Positions 27,223-33,910 of a stretch of 33,910 nt of DNA are shown one piece after another. Each line of letters begins with the position of its first letter. Positions within the stretch are counted from its first letter, which is position 1. The stretch is from Acidobacteriota bacterium (GTDB lineage Bacteria; Acidobacteriota; Terriglobia; Acidiferrales; UBA7541): the NCBI GenBank assembly GCA_003223325.1, contig QHYS01000101.1:1-33910 (forward strand). The letters run 5' to 3'. The notes below the pieces were generated by a model that searched no databases, was not told the DNA's origin, and saw only the letters and a program-made list of their open reading frames with translations. The position numbers were made by a program, and so were the translations under genes.

Positions 27223-27301
27223 ACGAATTACGGGAGACCAGTGGACGCGGCTCCGGTGTTGGTACCGGGCGATTTCTCTGATATGGTTTCAGCCCGAATT
27301 G
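27196..27301. repeat. 14-bp perfect inverted repeat at the end of the TonB receptor gene
   Basis: CAATTCGGGCTGAA (27196-27209), inside the last codons of the receptor (Q-F-G-L-K), is repeated exactly inverted at 27288-27301. The second copy, read on the minus strand, again encodes AQFGLKPYQ, like the last beta-strand of a TonB receptor. This could be a leftover of a second, convergent receptor, or a stem with a long loop. Confidence 0.5.
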
Positions 27302-27325
27302 AGCCACCCGTACGTAGGAGGCATC

Positions 27326-27758
27326 TTGCCCCAGATTCGCCACGCCATATTCGTCGCTGCGCCAGCCGAACGCGTTCATGCGCTGGTATCCACTCCATCA
27401 CGGTTTCTCCCAATGGTGGAGCGAAGACGTGACGGAGAATAAGGCTGCGCGCACGGTAGAGCTGGGCTTTTTTAATCGCGCCACGGTTTACCGGTTGAAC
27501 TCTGTGCGCATGGCGGCGCCAGAAAGCGCTGAATGGCTCTGCGAATCCGGCCAGGAATGGCAGGGCACGAGGCTCATATTTGACACCGCATCCAAGAACG
27601 GCGGCACCATGCTGCAATTCGCCCATGCGGATTGGAAGGCCGAAACAGATTACTTCATCAATTGCAACACAACCTGGGGAGAGCTGATGTTTCGCCTCAA
27701 AGCATGTGCCGAAGGGAAAGCGCCCGGACCACTTACGCGCAACGCTATGGTCTATTAG
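27326..27758 (+). pseudogene. SRPBCC (AHSA1-like) gene with a one-base frameshift
   Basis: A TTG at 27326 behind TAGGAGG opens with PQIRHAIFVAAPAERVHAL, the typical N-terminus of an SRPBCC ligand-binding fold. At the C3 run 27409-27411 the frame changes: removing one C gives FLQWWSEDVTENKA and then GFFNRATVYRL, ESGQEWQGTRLIFD, MLQFAHADW and FINCNTTWGELMFRLKA, a complete family C-terminus to TAG 27758. The intact product would be about 143 residues. Either the gene is inactivated or the run length is a sequence error. It follows the receptor gene by 103 bases. Confidence 0.7.
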
Positions 27759-27845
27759 CGCGGGGCTGCCGCAGTTCAATTTTTGCGTTCGGCGACACGC
27801 GGCGAGGTGCAATGAATTGGTACCGCTGCCCCACAGATACACGTT

Positions 27846-27995
27846 TCAGGTCACACCCTTTCGATTGGTCTTGTAGGACTCTATCCGCTCTTGTAACCCA
27901 GCATGGTATAACTCTCGACACAACATCAAATGGGTGTCGAGCATCATTCGCTGTTTACGATTGGGATAGAGTCGATATTTGAAAATTCTGTGCAT
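27846..27995 (-). mobile_element. N-terminal fragment of an IS200/IS605-type TnpB
   Basis: 49 codons starting MHRIFKYRLYPNRKQRMM and containing LCRELYHAGLQERIESY, the standard N-terminal helix-turn of TnpB/OrfB. It ends at TGA 27846. The rest, including the RuvC catalytic residues and zinc finger, is missing, so it cannot be active. The ATG follows in frame directly on the methyltransferase remnant, with no left-end sequence between them. Confidence 0.75.
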
Positions 27996-28244
27996 AGCTC
28001 GGCGGGCAGCTTCCACCATCCCCAGAACAGCATCTATGCCCAGAACTTTGCCTTCACCTAATGAACTCGGCAATGGTCAGCACCGGTTCTGCGGGGCCCG
28101 TCACGTCGAGCACACTGCTGCGGCCGGTGACTGTGCGGCCTCGATCAGCGCCTGAGTGACCGGCGCAAACATCTCCCGCATAACCCCGCCGTACTTTTCC
28201 CAATACGGCGCCGTTTCGCTCCACCGGCTAATCACTTCTTGCAT
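27996..28244 (-). pseudogene. SAM-dependent methyltransferase remnant (two frameshifts, truncated)
   Basis: Three frames join into the first about 85 residues of a class I methyltransferase. From ATG 28244: SRWSETAPYWEKYGGVMREMFAP. After a frameshift near 28125-28135: TGRSSVLDVTGPAEPVLTIAEF, which contains motif I (LDVTGPAEP, degraded from the usual D-x-G-x-G-x-G). After another near 28057-28065: LGEGKVLGIDAVLGMVEAARRA, motif II with the ribose-binding acidic residue. The sequence then runs straight into the TnpB fragment and the rest of the fold is absent. It follows the MBL-fold gene on the same strand. Confidence 0.7.
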
Positions 28245-28349
28245 AAATGGGTAGGGCTCACGGACGCGGCCCTGCTTCGATTTGCGTTCTGGCCTCTCCC
28301 AGATCCTTTGAGACGCGTCGGCTCGGGACGGGCGCGTTGGCCGCGGCGC

Positions 28350-29972
28350 CTATTTCTCGCTTGTCAGAGTCTTGCCGACTAATTTTACAAACTCATCATT
28401 CGCCGCCACGCGGCCGTGGATGGGAACATGTTGAGCAACATCCAGCTTTAGCATCAGCATGTTCTGATAAAGCGTGCGCATTCCCGGAGTAGAAGCCGTC
28501 GGGGCTGCGCCCTGCGCCGGTGGCGAATAGAGATCTGCGTTCACGAGAATTCTTTCCTTGGGCAAATAGACCATCAGCATGTCGTTGCTGTGGTTTCCTT
28601 GCCTATACGAAGTATCGCCCAGGTCGTAGGCCACGTCCAGGACATGAAAGACTTCCATCATGCGCGCGCCATCGGTAACAACGTAGGGCGCAGTCATACG
28701 CGTGTCTCCGGACACCGTCTCGATCGGCGCCGGCCGCCTGCTAATCATATACATCGGGTCGTACTTCGCCAGCCGGTCAGGTTGCAGCGACCACCCGCCG
28801 GGGTGAAAAAGGATGGCCAGGTAATAATCCTTGTTCGTCTCATGGGTCACGATCGTGGTTCCCTGGGAAAGAAAAGTGCGTAGTCCGCCCGCGTGATCGA
28901 AATGATGGTGCGTATTGATGACGTACTTGATCTGCTTGTTCGGCACCAGTCGGCTCACTTCATCGATCACCGCTAGCGACCTTGCCTCGTTGACAGGAGC
29001 CTCGACCAGCGCGATGAAATCGTGAAATTCCATAACCAAACTGTTGTAATTCGCAGCCCCAAGCACCCATACCCCATCCCCGAGCTTTTGGGTTTCCACC
29101 TTAGGCGCCGGCGCGGTGGCTGTGCGCACCGCGTCCGGGACGGCCTCGACCGGGACCTTCACATTCACTTGCACGTCGTTCACTTTGATCTCGTAATAAT
29201 TGTGCGCTGGGTTCAGGATCGGGTCGCCTTGGTGGACGTGGACTAGAGTCGGAAATTTGACTCCGCCGAAGTCTTTATACTGCGTGTAGCGCATCTCGTA
29301 GTTCATATCTCCGTAGACCGGATTAGGGAACCACGTGTCGACGAGTTCCACCAGATTCTGGTCATTGATGGTCCCGTTGATTTTGTATTTCCCTCCTAGC
29401 GCCGTAAAGGAGACGATCGTCACCTTTCTGCCATTTTGTGACAGGCCGTAATCCGCTGCACCCACGATGGGCAGGGAGATGGCCGTGGCGTCCGACGCTG
29501 CCAGGGCCGCGCGGAGAAATCCGTGCGGCGTAATCATGATTTCGAGCTGGCGGAGATCTGAAACCGATACGCCGTCGAGATACGGTCTCGTTTGGGGCAC
29601 GACTTTGTCGCCTTCGACATTCCAGGTGAAGGTGCCGTTCAGGAAATTGACGATGTGCTGCTCCGGTATGGGCACCCTGCCGAGCGTGGGATAGCTGCCC
29701 TGTCGGCGTGTGTACTCTTCGCGCGAAAACTTGCCATCGTAATCAATCGTGCGCGTGTACGGATTGACTTCATAGTGCGGCCAATCTTCATTCAGGCCAT
29801 AGGTTTGCCCAATCATGGAGAACCATCCGCCGCCGGAATACTGAATGGTCCGCAGGTTTGCGAGACCCATGGCTTTGGCGGAAGATTGCAAAACGCTGCG
29901 AACGTCTTGCGCGGATGCTGTCGCCGCCACGAGACACAGCAGTGCAATCAGAATGCTCACGCGCCGCGTCAT
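28350..29972 (-). CDS. Secreted metallo-beta-lactamase-fold hydrolase
   Basis: 540 residues with a clean signal peptide (about 1-21, ending TASAQ). Residues about 25-275 form a beta-rich domain, possibly LolA/outer-membrane-lipoprotein-carrier-like, without a clear motif. Residues about 290-530 are an MBL fold with the zinc motif HHHFDH (355-360), an upstream Asp/Glu pair and a later His region (HSNDMLMVY; VPIHGRVA). It is expected in the periplasm or outside the cell; substrate unknown. ATG 29972 has a strong AGGAGGAG. Related two-domain proteins are common in Acidobacteria. Confidence 0.9.
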   Translation of the reverse strand: MTRRVSILIALLCLVAATASAQDVRSVLQSSAKAMGLANLRTIQYSGGGWFSMIGQTYGLNEDWPHYEVNPYTRTIDYDGKFSREEYTRRQGSYPTLGRVPIPEQHIVNFLNGTFTWNVEGDKVVPQTRPYLDGVSVSDLRQLEIMITPHGFLRAALAASDATAISLPIVGAADYGLSQNGRKVTIVSFTALGGKYKINGTINDQNLVELVDTWFPNPVYGDMNYEMRYTQYKDFGGVKFPTLVHVHQGDPILNPAHNYYEIKVNDVQVNVKVPVEAVPDAVRTATAPAPKVETQKLGDGVWVLGAANYNSLVMEFHDFIALVEAPVNEARSLAVIDEVSRLVPNKQIKYVINTHHHFDHAGGLRTFLSQGTTIVTHETNKDYYLAILFHPGGWSLQPDRLAKYDPMYMISRRPAPIETVSGDTRMTAPYVVTDGARMMEVFHVLDVAYDLGDTSYRQGNHSNDMLMVYLPKERILVNADLYSPPAQGAAPTASTPGMRTLYQNMLMLKLDVAQHVPIHGRVAANDEFVKLVGKTLTSEK

Positions 29973-30331
29973 ATGCTCCTCCTCACTGGCTGTGTTTTGC
30001 TTGAACTTCGATCTCTTGCCCTGCGCGATGAACTGGCCTGCGCCATACTAGTGCCGTGCCAACTCGCTGTCAATCTGCCCTGCGCCAGAGCGTTCAGCCC
30101 TGACTGCGGAGGCAGGGTTGCGCGGTTGAGTACACCCCGCAAAACAATCACTATGTGTCTGGCGAGGGCAGCGTAGCCCAAGCTGCAGCCGCATTGGCCA
30201 CGAGCGATTGAGGTTGCGGCCGTGAGTCGTCTATATCTGAAGTTCCGCTCAACGCGGTACTAAGGTTCTATGGTTTGCATCTCTCGGTCAGAGCAAACTG
30301 TAGGTGGACGAGTGCCACGAGCTTAGTCGCT
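29973..30331. other. Divergent intergenic region
   Basis: 359 bases between the divergent MBL-fold and PilZ genes. No convincing gene, repeat or known RNA is visible. Promoters for both genes must lie here but no box pair stands out. Confidence 0.5.
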
Positions 30332-30844
30332 ATGCCCGATACCAAAGAGAAACTGCGGCGGCGCAGCCAACCCCGCCAGGCTATTACGGCGAGTGCACTG
30401 GTCTTCGAACCCCAATCGGAAACGTTGCTGCGCGCTCGCACTGCGGACCTCGGGCCGGATGGCTGTTTTATTGATACTTTGAACCCTTTCGCTCGAGGGA
30501 CCATGGTGAAGGTGCGCATAGACAAAAGTGGTGCGTCCTTTGAGGCTTGGGCCAACGTGGTCTACTCCCTAACCTCGATGGGAATGGGTCTCGCCTTCTA
30601 CCCGGTCGCGCCGGAGCAGCTATGGGTGCTGCACGAATGGCTGGGCGATGCGGGCGCTGTGCCGATGCCGGATATCAGCCTCCCGCTTGCCGCAGAAGAC
30701 CTTCCCCCCGCAGCGTTTTTGATCGCCGACAGAAAAAAAGACGTTTACTGCGGAGCCCTCAGTAGGCTCATCGAGGAACTAATGGCCCAGGGGCTGCTTT
30801 CCCAAGAAAAAGGCAACGCCATCCTGCAGACACTTGTTAGTTAG
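30332..30844 (+). CDS. PilZ-domain protein
   Basis: 170 residues from ATG 30332. The PilZ fold (about 8-100) shows the opening Arg cluster LRRRSQPRQ (RxxxR for c-di-GMP phosphates) and the second motif region TADLGPDGCFIDTLNPF, a variant of D/NxSxxG in which the Ser is replaced (DLGPDG). A C-terminal helix follows, ending in LIEELMAQGLLSQEKGNAILQTL. It is probably a c-di-GMP effector or a degenerate one. No strong ribosome site precedes the ATG. The stop codon lies in a TTAG repeat. Confidence 0.82.
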   Translation: MPDTKEKLRRRSQPRQAITASALVFEPQSETLLRARTADLGPDGCFIDTLNPFARGTMVKVRIDKSGASFEAWANVVYSLTSMGMGLAFYPVAPEQLWVLHEWLGDAGAVPMPDISLPLAAEDLPPAAFLIADRKKDVYCGALSRLIEELMAQGLLSQEKGNAILQTLVS

Positions 30845-30856
30845 TTAGTTAGTTAG
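30837..30856 (+). repeat. (TTAG)x5 tandem repeat over a stop codon
   Basis: Five perfect TTAG units span the last codons and the stop of the PilZ gene. Slippage by one unit would change the frame, but every frame of this repeat soon meets TAG, so the C-terminus would hardly change. Confidence 0.85.
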
Positions 30857-30875
30857 CTGCTGCCCTGAAAAATAG

Positions 30876-30912
30876 CTGACGCGCGGGCTCGCTCCTCCGC
30901 CCTCAGCGTCAG
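30876..30912. terminator. Hairpin between convergent PilZ and ABC permease genes
   Basis: CTGACGC (30876-30882) and GCGTCAG (30906-30912) form a perfect 7-bp stem with a 23-base GC-rich loop in the 96-base gap between the two gene ends. A bidirectional terminator is plausible from position; no T-tract is present. Confidence 0.35.
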
Positions 30913-30940
30913 TCTATAAGACCCCCCCAGGCTACGGAAC

Positions 30941-32116
30941 TTACGTCCAGCGGAACCAACTCAGCGCCAGCAAAAAGGAAACGGCCGTCCAAATGACGAG
31001 CACCGCCAAACGTCCCGCCTGGGCCGCGAGCGGCGCGCCCTCGAGAATCGTAGCGCGCAGGGCGTCATTGAGCGCCGTCAGCGGCAGTGCGCGAATCAGA
31101 GGATGTACGACGGCGGGAAAGCGCTCGTAAGAGAAAAAGACGCCCGAAAAAACCCACATGGGCATCATCACCAGATTGATCAAGCCGCTGACGGTTTCGA
31201 TCTTCTGCGCACGGCTGGCGGTGAGTAGGCCCAAACCCGCAAAGGCGGCTGCGCCGAGCGCTCCGAGCAACACGATGCCCAGCCACGATCCCACCACGCG
31301 CATATGAAAGACGAAGATGCCGAAGCCGAGGAGCAATGCCAGCTCTATGATCATCAATACGAGACGGCTGCTCGTAAGGGCGAGAAGGAAATCGCTGCGT
31401 CGCATCGGCGTGGCCACGTAACGCTTCAGCAATTTGCGCTGGCGATAATCCACCAGAGCAAAGCCCACCCCCCACATGCCCGAATTCATCAGGTTCATAC
31501 CCACCAAGCCGGGAATTAGAAAATCGATATAGCGTGCTCCGGGCTCGCTGGAAGCTTGGGCCGAAGTTCGCAACGGATTTGCCCGGCCCGCGGCCGATTG
31601 CAAGACATCGTCGGCCTGCACGCGCGCGAGAACGCTCTCCGGTCGCGCTGGGTCGTAGCGATATTCGATCGCGCCGCTGCCCGGCCCGCCCTTGTCGGGC
31701 CCGCTACTCGCAAGAATGATCACAAGATCGTATCTGCCGAGGCGGAAGCCGTTCAGGGCCTCGGCTTCGGGAACGATCTGCGCACGCAGGGACTGCGGCG
31801 GACGCTGGGCCATGTCCAGCACGGCATTCGCACCGGGACCCGCCGCGATGGCCACGCTGGGAGCGCTTGCCGGCCGTGAGCGAAACGCGATTCCTAATCC
31901 AAATGCCAGCAGAAGAGGAAAGAGAAAAACCCAGAAGATCACTTCCGGCTCGCGCTGCATCTCCTTGGTTCGAGCCAGAAGAAGATGCCTGTAGGCCGAC
32001 CAGCGGCCATTCTGTTTCGCAACGGCGCGTCTTCCGGCGCCGCCTGCAGGGATGCCGCATTCTGCGCCAGCCGCAGCAGCTCCATTCGCTTCATCTGTTC
32101 TCAATGGAGCGCTCAT
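30941..32116 (-). CDS. ABC-2 type transporter permease
   Basis: 391 residues. A Gly/Ala-rich N-terminal tail (about 1-45) is followed by the first helix at about 58-80 (VIFWVFLFPLLLAFGLGIAF), a periplasmic domain of about 130 residues, then five further helices ending near the C-terminus. The segment IDFLIPGLVGMNLMNSGMWG and YRQRKLLKRYVATPMRRSDFL are characteristic of ABC-2/DrrB-like exporter permeases. The start overlaps the ATPase stop (ATGA), so the two are translated together. It probably exports a lipid, polyketide or drug; the substrate cannot be told. Confidence 0.93.
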   Translation of the reverse strand: MSAPLRTDEANGAAAAGAECGIPAGGAGRRAVAKQNGRWSAYRHLLLARTKEMQREPEVIFWVFLFPLLLAFGLGIAFRSRPASAPSVAIAAGPGANAVLDMAQRPPQSLRAQIVPEAEALNGFRLGRYDLVIILASSGPDKGGPGSGAIEYRYDPARPESVLARVQADDVLQSAAGRANPLRTSAQASSEPGARYIDFLIPGLVGMNLMNSGMWGVGFALVDYRQRKLLKRYVATPMRRSDFLLALTSSRLVLMIIELALLLGFGIFVFHMRVVGSWLGIVLLGALGAAAFAGLGLLTASRAQKIETVSGLINLVMMPMWVFSGVFFSYERFPAVVHPLIRALPLTALNDALRATILEGAPLAAQAGRLAVLVIWTAVSFLLALSWFRWT

Positions 32117-33063
32117 GATTCTTCCCGCAAGTGTCGGCCCGTGAGCCGGACAAAGACGTCTTCGAGGCTGGCCTGCCGCGTGGTCAGGTGCAGCAGTTTG
32201 GCGCCTTGCTGCGAAACCACTTCGAGCAGCGCCGGAATAGTGACGTGGGGCTGGCGAACCGTCAAGCAGACCAGGCCATCATCGGAGCGCACCGACTCCA
32301 CTCCCGGCAGGACGCGCCAAAGTTCTTGCTGCGTGCCGCCCTTTGATGTCTCGTGTGAATTACCGCTGACGGCAAACTCGACGACGTGTTGACCGCCTAG
32401 CCGGTTTATCAATTCCGCCGGTGTGCCCGCCGCGATGATCTGGCCGTAGTCGATGATGGCCAGGCGATCGCACAAGCGTTCGGCTTCGTCCATGTAGTGC
32501 GTGGTCAGGAGCACGGTCCCTCCGTGGCCCTGAAATTCACGGATAATCTCCCAAAGCTGGCGGCGGCTCTGCGGATCGAGTCCGGTGGTGGGCTCGTCAA
32601 GAAACAAAATGCGAGGATTCGCCACGAGCGCCGTGGCTACGGCCAGCCGCTGGCGCTGGCCCCCGGAAAGCCTGCCCACCCAAGCGTCCGATTTTTCCGC
32701 CAGCCCCAGCTCGGTCAGGACCTCTTTAGTCGGTCGCGGCTGGCGATAGAAGCTCGCGAAGAGTTCGATGGTTTCGCGCACCGTCAGCTTGTCCGCGAGG
32801 CGAGTCTCTTGCAAGGAGATGCCGAGCCATTCGCGCAACTCGCGCGCGTCGTTTTGCCAGTTGTGGCCGAGGATGCGCACTTCACCCGAAGTGGGCTTGA
32901 GCAAGCCCTCGAGAATCTCGATGGCCGTCGTCTTGCCGGCGCCATTCGGTCCGAGCAAGCCAAAGCATTCGCCTTCGCGGATCTCGAGATCGAGACCTCG
33001 CAAGGCTTCCACCTTGCCCTCGTAGGTCTTGCGCAGACCGCAGCACTCGATCGCCAGCTTCAT
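32113..33063 (-). CDS. ABC transporter ATP-binding protein (DrrA/CcmA-like)
   Basis: 316 residues with all nucleotide-binding motifs: Walker A GPNGAGKTT, Q-loop ISLQETR, signature LSGGQRQRL, Walker B ILFLDEPTTGLDP and the H-loop TTHYMDEAE. A C-terminal extension of about 90 residues after the ATPase core, with LEDVFVRLTGR near the end, is typical for exporter ATPases of the DrrA group. ATG 33063 has an AAGGAA ribosome site. It energises the overlapping downstream permease. Confidence 0.95.
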   Translation of the reverse strand: MKLAIECCGLRKTYEGKVEALRGLDLEIREGECFGLLGPNGAGKTTAIEILEGLLKPTSGEVRILGHNWQNDARELREWLGISLQETRLADKLTVRETIELFASFYRQPRPTKEVLTELGLAEKSDAWVGRLSGGQRQRLAVATALVANPRILFLDEPTTGLDPQSRRQLWEIIREFQGHGGTVLLTTHYMDEAERLCDRLAIIDYGQIIAAGTPAELINRLGGQHVVEFAVSGNSHETSKGGTQQELWRVLPGVESVRSDDGLVCLTVRQPHVTIPALLEVVSQQGAKLLHLTTRQASLEDVFVRLTGRHLREES

Positions 33064-33085
33064 AGAAAATTCCTTGCGCCGGAAA

Positions 33086-33105
33086 CCCCTGACTTCAGTC
33101 GGGGG
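33086..33105. repeat. IS200/IS605-end-like hairpin
   Basis: CCCCTGAC-TTCA-GTCGGGGG folds as an 8-bp stem with one wobble and a 4-base loop. The form (C-run, GAC, TTCA/TTTA, GTC, G-run) resembles the right-end hairpins of IS200/IS605 elements, which also form the 3' end of TnpB guide RNAs. No tnpB gene is next to it; it lies 23 bases before the ABC ATPase start codon. Confidence 0.4.
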
Positions 33106-33461
33106 AGGAGGCGTTTGTGTGTTAAGGTGTGGCCGTCAAATGGCACTGCCGCTTGTGTTTTGCCGGAGCGATCCGGACGCCCCGCGATGGGACCTAGGCG
33201 CGGTCGCAAGCGAATGCCGCCTTCGCCGTCGTAGGTTTGACCAACGGCGACCGGGCTGGTCGCCCGGTGTAAACCGGCACAACGGCCTTCGGGGAACGCA
33301 GGTGCCGAACCCGAGAGGGGGCGTTTACCCTCCCAATTCTAGCGAATTGATCGGCGATATGGCCCGACTGTTTGGAGTTTCCGCCTAACAATATGCGCCT
33401 ACCGCCTCCCCTCTTCGGCGAGTGTTCATTTTGCCGGCTTTAAGGCCGGTGGAGTCTGCCG

Positions 33462-33494
33462 GGCGCGAAACCCAGGCACAAGGATGCCTGCGCC
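33462..33494. repeat. Interrupted hairpin in non-coding DNA
   Basis: GGCG (33462-33465) pairs with CGCC (33491-33494), and CAGGCA (33473-33478) with TGCCTG (33485-33490), around the loop CAAGGA. It may be a repetitive extragenic element or part of a structured RNA. Confidence 0.3.
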
Positions 33495-33910
33495 GCTAAA
33501 CGCGGGAAATCGCTCGGCGAGCCGTTGGATGCCAGAACCGCTTTTATTGATCCGCCACGGCAGCGCGGAGCAAGCCGGAACCTTGCGTGAGACGGTTGTG
33601 GCGGAATCGTAGCGGGTGGAACCGGGCAGGTTAGCCTTCGGTTATAAACAGGCTACGGTACGAGAACGCTTTCCTTACAGATTTACTGAGTAATTCATCT
33701 AAAGAAATTTGGGTGTGGCTACTTTTTGGCAACGAGAAAAAGCCCGAAAAATCAGGTGATTTTGAGCAACGCCGCTGTGACGATGACCGGAAACTCCCGG
33801 GTTATCGAGGAGAACGCGGAATATCCCCGGGGTTAAGCGCTGCTTTTTGGGGTTTTTCAGCCTGCAGCAGGTGGCGGCGAGCCTTTTGTGAAACGCCGTG
33901 CATCTGCTGG

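Larger units (their letters stand above)
33064..33910. other. Long region without a recognisable gene
   Basis: About 850 bases upstream of the ABC operon. Short frames exist on both strands up to 33391 but show no family motif or ribosome site; none is open beyond. Several hairpins occur: 33086-33105, 33246-33264 (GGCGACC/GGTCGCC) and 33462-33494. The base composition becomes more AT-rich after 33640. It may hold the ABC promoter, remnants of an insertion element, and the upstream region of a gene beyond the window. Confidence 0.5.

Noticed and set aside
33029-33391. Overlapping frames on both strands upstream of the ABC ATPase
   Set aside because: One begins within the ATPase gene on the opposite strand. 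Neither shows a known motif or start site.

Overview
The window is GC-rich bacterial chromosome, most likely from an Acidobacteriota (Solibacter/Koribacter-like) genome. The lineage is inferred from a carboxypeptidase-regulatory-domain TonB receptor of the Oar-like type, a FecR/DUF6600 protein, an alternative complex III (ACIII) plus caa3 oxidase cluster, and a protoglobin next to a small cytochrome c. No rRNA, tRNA or CRISPR array is visible.

Region by region. 1-408: 3' end of a YdeI-family gene. 531-5699 (minus): a histidine kinase and an NtrC-type sigma-54 response regulator, followed by a secreted FecR/DUF6600 protein. The gap before the FecR gene holds a sigma-54-like -24/-12 element and, about 100 bp further upstream, a perfect inverted repeat suited to an enhancer site. 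5742-6036: a decayed 3' end of a Ku (DNA end-joining) gene. 6136-18446 (plus): one compact, overlapping respiratory operon in the order actC-actA-actB-actD-actE-actF, a small membrane protein, SCO, coxB (CuA plus fused cytochrome c), coxA (A2-type), coxC, coxD. Together these encode a quinol:cytochrome c oxidoreductase and its terminal oxidase. actC stands first instead of third.

18447-23545 is accessory: a Sel1-repeat fragment, a YqjM-like old yellow enzyme, a Tat-exported alpha/beta hydrolase, then on the minus strand a protoglobin, a small cytochrome c and a dienelactone hydrolase. 23546-27222: a promoter-like sequence, a very short ORF ending in a Cys-Cys-Cys run, and a 1066-residue TonB-dependent receptor. 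27223-28244 is a gene graveyard: a frameshifted SRPBCC (AHSA1-like) gene, and a methyltransferase fragment with two frameshifts joined in frame to the first 49 codons of an IS200/IS605-type TnpB. 28350-33063: a secreted metallo-beta-lactamase-fold protein, a PilZ-domain protein and a two-gene ABC-2 exporter. 33064-33910 has no convincing gene but contains several hairpins, one like an IS200/IS605 end.

The best leads for something undescribed are the two-component/sigma-54 control of the FecR/DUF6600 protein, the Cys-run leader ORF ahead of the TonB receptor, the protoglobin-cytochrome c pair, and the uncharacterised membrane protein between actF and SCO. No single wholly novel multi-gene system is evident.
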